Origin: Henckelia pumila
Taxonomy: Eukaryota; Streptophyta; Magnoliopsida; Lamiales; Gesneriaceae
Reading direction: 5' to 3'
DNA: 64,000 nucleotides
NCBI RefSeq assembly: GCF_033568475.1
Contig: NC_133121.1
Coordinates: forward strand, 4,092,001-4,156,000
Below are positions 59,492 through 64,000 of the stretch, one piece after another. Position numbers and translations under genes: made by a program. Below the pieces are notes generated by a model. That model saw only the letters and a program-made list of their open reading frames with translations. It ran no database searches and had not been told where the DNA came from. The first letter of the stretch is position 1, and each line of letters begins with the position of its first letter.

Positions 59492-60883
59492 CTAGCTTCT
59501 GTGATACTCAAGGAACTCAATAAACTTCTCCACATAAGCAGAATGTAGTTCTTTGTCCCTAAACATCCCACTTACTTTTTTCGCATTGTCCCTCAACGTC
59601 TCTCCTTCATTCCCAACCATCACGTTCTTTACCGTGTCGACGACCGAGTCTTTCGTGTACGACCCGTCTGACTCGTTTCTCGGAATCTCGGCTCCCACCA
59701 GATTTTGAGCAACAACTCTAGAACTCAGACCTTGATCCACCAAAAAGGGTAACGTGATCAAAGGGTGACCAAACATGAGTCCTTCCACAATAGAACTCCA
59801 TCCGCAATGTGTCAAGAATCCACCGACCGAGTCATGGCTCAATATCTTCAATTGAGGCACCCAACCCTTCCACACGAGTCCCCGGTCCCGCTCGACTCGA
59901 CCCTCGAACCCATCCGGCAGACTCGGCGTGCTCGACTCGGATGGCTTCCTCATAGCCCAAAAGAAAGGTACCCCGGACGACTCCAACCCAAGAGCCAACT
60001 CGGTGAGTTGACTCTGACTCAGTTCCACCTCGCTCCCTAGTGCCACGTAGACCACCGAGCCTCTGATTTGACCATCGAGCCAATTTTTGACCGAAATCCA
60101 TGTTTCATCACTGCAGTCGCTATCTTCAACACATGATGGTGGCATCAATCCTAGTGGAATCACCGGCCTTTGGTAAAGTTCTTCAGCCACTTTCAACCAT
60201 TCTGGTTCGAATTCATGGCAGTGTCGAGTCAAGATCGCTTCGGACCCAAGTACGGATTTACCCATACGGTAAAAATCTGTAAAACCCGAAGTATTATCTT
60301 GAGATGCGCTTATCATCCACTCGGCTTCAAAAAGCCGATAAGCCACATTTGTTTCGAACTTGACCCATTTAGGAGGAACAGTGAAATCTTCTTTTCTTGT
60401 TCGATAATCCGAGCCGTTGATCATGGTGTCCAACGGCCCGATGAACGCTAAAAACCATGCGTTGATGATCAAGAAGAAGGCACGGGAGATTCCGAGCCTG
60501 GCGGCGACAGGAGGGAGCCAATGCGGGGCAAAATCATAGATGATCCAGTCGGGGCTTGATCCTTCCAAGAAACGAGTCAGCTCGGATTCCATACCATCGA
60601 ATGCTCTCTTTAAATGAGGCATATCTTCGTTTTTTATGTCTGCTGTGGCTTCCGCGGTCTCCTGAAGTTGAGGGATTTTGGGCAGGGGAATTTTTATAAA
60701 AGTGATGGAAGAAGCTAGATCTGGTGGCAGCTTTGGTAGCCGATCGATGTTCCTTGGAGTGGAAATGAATGAGATTTGGTGGCCTTTTCTTGCAATGAAT
60801 TTGGAGAGTTCTAGGTAGGGAATCATGTGTCCGAAAGCTAGCCACGGGAACATAACTACGTGCAAATTTCTCTGTTTCGCCAT
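59492..60883 (-). CDS. UDP-glycosyltransferase, UGT91-type (GT1 family), intact
   Basis: One exon, 463 residues, start MAKQRNLHVVMFPWLAFGHM. Family 1 UGTs transfer a sugar from a UDP-sugar to a small molecule in the cytosol. The catalytic His is His19 in FGHM, with Asp117 in IIYDFAP as its likely partner. The donor-binding PSPG box spans residues 341-384 (44 positions), from WVPQLKILSHDSVGGFLTHC through GWSSIVEGLMFGHPLITLPF to LVDQ, so all key positions (W, H, GW, E, DQ) are kept. WLAFGHM, ISTPRNIDRLP and GLMPPS are typical of the UGT91 group, whose members often add rhamnose or another sugar to an existing flavonoid or triterpene glycoside; the real acceptor and donor cannot be told here. 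Length is normal for the group and no introns are needed. Confidence 0.95.
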   Translation of the reverse strand: MAKQRNLHVVMFPWLAFGHMIPYLELSKFIARKGHQISFISTPRNIDRLPKLPPDLASSITFIKIPLPKIPQLQETAEATADIKNEDMPHLKRAFDGMESELTRFLEGSSPDWIIYDFAPHWLPPVAARLGISRAFFLIINAWFLAFIGPLDTMINGSDYRTRKEDFTVPPKWVKFETNVAYRLFEAEWMISASQDNTSGFTDFYRMGKSVLGSEAILTRHCHEFEPEWLKVAEELYQRPVIPLGLMPPSCVEDSDCSDETWISVKNWLDGQIRGSVVYVALGSEVELSQSQLTELALGLESSGVPFFWAMRKPSESSTPSLPDGFEGRVERDRGLVWKGWVPQLKILSHDSVGGFLTHCGWSSIVEGLMFGHPLITLPFLVDQGLSSRVVAQNLVGAEIPRNESDGSYTKDSVVDTVKNVMVGNEGETLRDNAKKVSGMFRDKELHSAYVEKFIEFLEYHRS

Positions 60884-60978
60884 GACAAAAGAAACAAAAG
60901 AAGAGCAAAAAGAAATGACTAATGTTGATGAATTTGAATTTGCTTTCAGAAGTAGCTAGAGACCTGAGTGAGCTTCAT

Positions 60979-60991
60979 TAATATATATTTG
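60979..60991 (-). promoter_or_regulatory. Possible TATA box of the UGT gene
   Basis: On the minus strand, AATATATATTAAT lies about 95 bp upstream of the UGT start codon, placing a start site about 65 bp before the ATG. Inferred from spacing only. Confidence 0.35.
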
Positions 60992-61729
60992 CTCACTAAA
61001 TAGTTCATTTGTATTGTAATATAATGCAATTCATGTTATCAGGAAAAAAACTATAAAATATTCCTTTCTTGTCAAAATATTTAATTTTTGTGTTGTGGTA
61101 GAATTTGTCTTAGCACATAAATAATATAAATCTAATATCTCATTATTTATTACGTCAACAATATATCATTAATTACGTATATGTGTAAAAATACGAACCA
61201 TTTGATGCATGATCCAGTGTAACATGATCAACGGCCCCAATGTACAGGGACGAAACCAACACGAGGCCGACGAAATCTACACCGGTGTAAGAATTTTGCA
61301 AGTGGAAACATAAAGTCACACAAAGATTCTCAAAGCACTGATCCTTTATAATGCACTAGTTGTGGCTTCCATAGTTTTGACAGAGAATATAGAACACTAC
61401 TGCAAATAAAATGCTAGTACAAAAACTTGTAGAACATTGTATTTATTATTGGAGGATTGATGCTCCTGGGAATGGAAAACAGATTGAAAATTAATCCAAT
61501 GCCCAGAAACTGCTCCTGCAGAGTCATTGTGCATCATTGAAAATGGCTTACTTTACAGCATTCCAGCCTCAACCTAACCTGTAACGACTAAAAACTAATC
61601 CTAGACCTTATCGGGTCAGATGAAGAGTCGATTAACAACGAATTGCACGAAGTAAAAACTACGGTTAAACATCAGTAGAAGACTGGTATCACCTAATAAT
61701 CTAGCTAGTTAGTTAACTAGCAATTAATG
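60992..61729. other. Intergenic DNA between UGT and AIL
   Basis: No gene. Contains an inverted partial copy of repeat R3 at 61090-61225 (CGTCAACAATATATCATTAA, then TACGAACCATTTGATGCATG). The stretch 61580-61729 would be the AIL 3' untranslated region. Confidence 0.5.
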
Positions 61730-64000
61730 TCAATGTTGATTGGATTGATTAGGCCAAATGAACAACTCTGGCACCATGGGAGAGGCTGCTGAAGCATCGA
61801 GAGCGAGGGGATTGCTGGTATGGAGGTGATGGAAGAGGCCGTGATGATAGAACGGGACCGAAAGGTCCAACGGTACGCCACAGGGGATGTTGGAAACTGG
61901 TTGAAAAGTAGCAAAATCAATGCTGCTGCTGCTGCTGCTGTTGCATGGTGGTTGAAGTATGTTGCTATAAGGTATATTTTCTTGGGGTACTTCGAGAGAT
62001 GGCTTTAACCGTTTCGCCGTTCCTCCGATGGGTAGGGAGCTTCTATTGATTGCTTCAACATTGTAACGATTCATCTCGAAATTGGTTACCGCATTTATTC
62101 CTCGAAACTTTATCGCGGCTATGTCATATGCTTCGGCTGCTTCTTCCTCAGTTGCTGCCAAATCATGAACAAAAGTCCATTTAACTTTATTCTCAGATTT
62201 GTTCGAATAAAATTTCGAGTATATTGAAAGTTGGCATACCAAATGTTCCGAGATACAGATCTTTATTCCCAGCAACTCGTCCGATCCTCGCCTGCCAACG
62301 ACCTTGTTGATGATGCCTGCAAGTTCGAGGTCAGATCATAATTGTTCATTGTAAGTTGTAACGTTAAAAATCATGACTAAATGAATTGGATAATTCGAGA
62401 AATTTAATTAGTTTATATATATGACAAGATTTGAGAGATCAAACCTCGTAACACCCCTGTAGATGGATGCTCCCCTTGAGAAACCACTACTCTTCCTAAA
62501 GATAATAGTAACTCATAAATAATTACATCAAACAAATCAACAAGAAGTATTTTGTTCGAAGTGACTTTAGATGTCATGTGTGCAAACCTTCGAATCGAGG
62601 CAATAAACTCTTGTTTAGTCGAGTGCTTCATCTCATCCATTTCTTTAGTATAATTGGATATCTGAAACGACAATTTTCTGTAAGACTCCGACGATCATGC
62701 ATGGGTTTAAACAATTGTGAACAATAAGAGTGAACTTCAAGATCAAGGATTTAGAGTGAACAATAAGAGTGAACTTCAAGATCAAGGTTTAAATTCTTCT
62801 ATTAACAAATTTAATGCTTTTCGAATAGACCAAATATTCAATTTTCGAATGTTTATGTCAAATATCAAATCTCACATTCCAATCACATCTTATAAATTGA
62901 GGCTCGTGGTGAAGAAATTAAACGAAGATCTTTACCGGGAAGTTGGTGGTGGCATTATGTCCCCAATATTTTAGAGCCGCTAAATCGTATGCCCTCGCGG
63001 CCTTTTCTTCCTTGTCGTAGCCACCTGCACATCAAAACGATTATACGCAAATGAGACGAAAATTCATACACACATTACATGTACATGAAAATTGTAGCAC
63101 ACTAAACAACTTACCCAAGTACACTGCCAACAATAATAATCCACAGTTTCGTAACATCCAGGAATAAGTATCCAAATTCATGCAAAAGAACGAAGCTATC
63201 GTTAGTATATCACCAAAGGAAGCTAAATCTCAAGATATACAGGTTAATTAAACAAGTGCATAGTAAACACATGCACTAGTACGTATGAAAACAAAAATAT
63301 TCAGAAAAATAAATTTATGACAACTTTGAATTTGTCCTTCAATCAAACTCAATTCAAATACACAAAAGTGGTATGAATCATTGACATGATATTCAATTAT
63401 AATGTGGCCAACCCCACAAAAAGTCCTTTAATTAGGCTTGGTGGGGGCACACATGTTGCAACCAAGGTGTACAATGGACAAGAGTTTCAATTTACACAGA
63501 CCCATGCATATATAGATATAGATATACCACCAAATACATAAACAAATTGGCGGCACATCCCATTGAATGAAATAAAGAGGTACAATTTGTACATCAATAT
63601 TCCACTCAATCAATCAATCATCACTGTAAAAAGTTTGATTGAAATTAAAGTAGCTAGTTGAAAAACACATACATATATACATCACTTTTGACCATATATT
63701 AATGTTGTAATTGAATCCATGCAACGCAAAGTATACAAGTTACCTTGACGGCCTTTTCTAGCTTGGCCCTCCCTTCTACAGCTGTTGTCCCATAGATGGG
63801 CTTCGTATCTTCCAGTCCATCTGTGTCTGCATAAACACACCGATCCAGGGAATAAATTAAATAAATAAAGTTTAAAATTTGAAAAATAAGTAAACGTTAC
63901 TTGTAACTTTGAATAATATAAAACATATATAATAAAGTACGTACCGGGTGACGCCTCGGTAAATCGAAGTTCTTTGACCAAAAGTATCAGCAATTTTCTT
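61730..64000 (-). CDS. AIL: AINTEGUMENTA-like (AIL/PLT) AP2-domain transcription factor, 3' part
   Basis: Exons in transcription order: 64000-63945 (partial), 63826-63744, 63123-63115, 63024-62936, 62661-62588, 62495-62445, 62316-62240, 62154-61730; all phases close and the gene ends in TGA. It reads [20 protein letters not shown], then [20 protein letters not shown], then [20 protein letters not shown] as the first AP2 domain, a linker with [20 protein letters not shown], and [26 protein letters not shown] as the second. Two AP2 repeats with this linker identify the ANT/AIL/PLT branch, nuclear regulators of meristem, organ and embryo growth. The exon at 63115-63123 is only 9 bases, coding the VYLG region, a known hallmark of AP2-group genes. 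After the second domain come about 115 Ser/Pro-rich residues, fairly short. The N-terminal half lies outside the window, so the exact paralogue is unknown. Confidence 0.95.
62717..62794 (+). repeat. 39-bp tandem duplication in an AIL intron
   Basis: GTGAACAATAAGAGTGAACT, then TCAAGATCAAGGATTTAGA is repeated once, nearly perfectly (62717-62755, then 62756-62794). It is intronic and recent-looking. Confidence 0.9.

Overview
The window is nuclear DNA from a seed plant, most likely a eudicot. It has AT-rich intergenic DNA, multi-exon genes with GT-AG introns, plant-only families (Dof, AIL/PLT-type AP2, UGT with a PSPG box, class I-like NRAMP, plant PL4 rhamnogalacturonate lyases), and plant transposons of many kinds. 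No bacterial-type operons, CRISPR arrays or tRNA/rRNA genes were seen. Exon structures below were read by hand from reading frames and splice sites, and most were checked by exact phase arithmetic.

Region by region. 1-220: last exon of a rhamnogalacturonate lyase (RGL A). 3102-15885: a three-layer transposon nest, each layer with its own target-site duplication (TSD). The outer layer is a foldback element with long arms (10-bp TSD ATAAAATATA). It was invaded by a 10.7-kb CACTA (En/Spm) element (3-bp TSD ATA) with decayed TNP2-like and TNPA-like genes, and its right arm by a 590-bp miniature LTR retrotransposon (TRIM, 5-bp TSD GAAGA). 16.7-17.4 kb: an LTR-like relic. 19.07-30.36 kb: two more RGL genes in tandem with RGL A. 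RGL B is intact. RGL C has one in-frame TGA that removes about the last fifth of the protein. 35.46-36.44 kb: an intact Dof transcription factor. 39.02-44.24 kb (minus): a 12-exon NRAMP metal transporter of 500 codons, intact. 45.9-54 kb: retrotransposon-rich DNA with a copia-type solo LTR, a Ty3/gypsy-type LTR preceded by a 156-codon coiled-coil ORF, and scattered duplicated blocks. 54.9-58.8 kb: several MITEs, one nested in another. 59.49-60.88 kb (minus): an intact UDP-glycosyltransferase of UGT91 type. 61.73-64.00 kb (minus): the 3' part of an AINTEGUMENTA-like (AIL/PLT) gene carrying both AP2 domains, running off the right edge.

The genes do not form one pathway. The three RGL copies are a local tandem family acting on pectin. 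Dof, NRAMP, UGT and AIL are independent single genes. A foldback MITE family (9-10 bp TSDs, core with ACGTCA motifs) has five copies here, three of them flanking RGL B and RGL C, including one about 175 bp upstream of the RGL C start codon.

The observations most worth a second look are: the NRAMP protein with Gln instead of the usual Glu in its DIPE motif; the fully resolved nest with three TSDs; the nonsense codon in RGL C; a likely missed signal-peptide exon of RGL B; the coiled-coil ORF beside the gypsy LTR; and the MITE family with bZIP-like core motifs. No clear evidence of a wholly new biological system was found.
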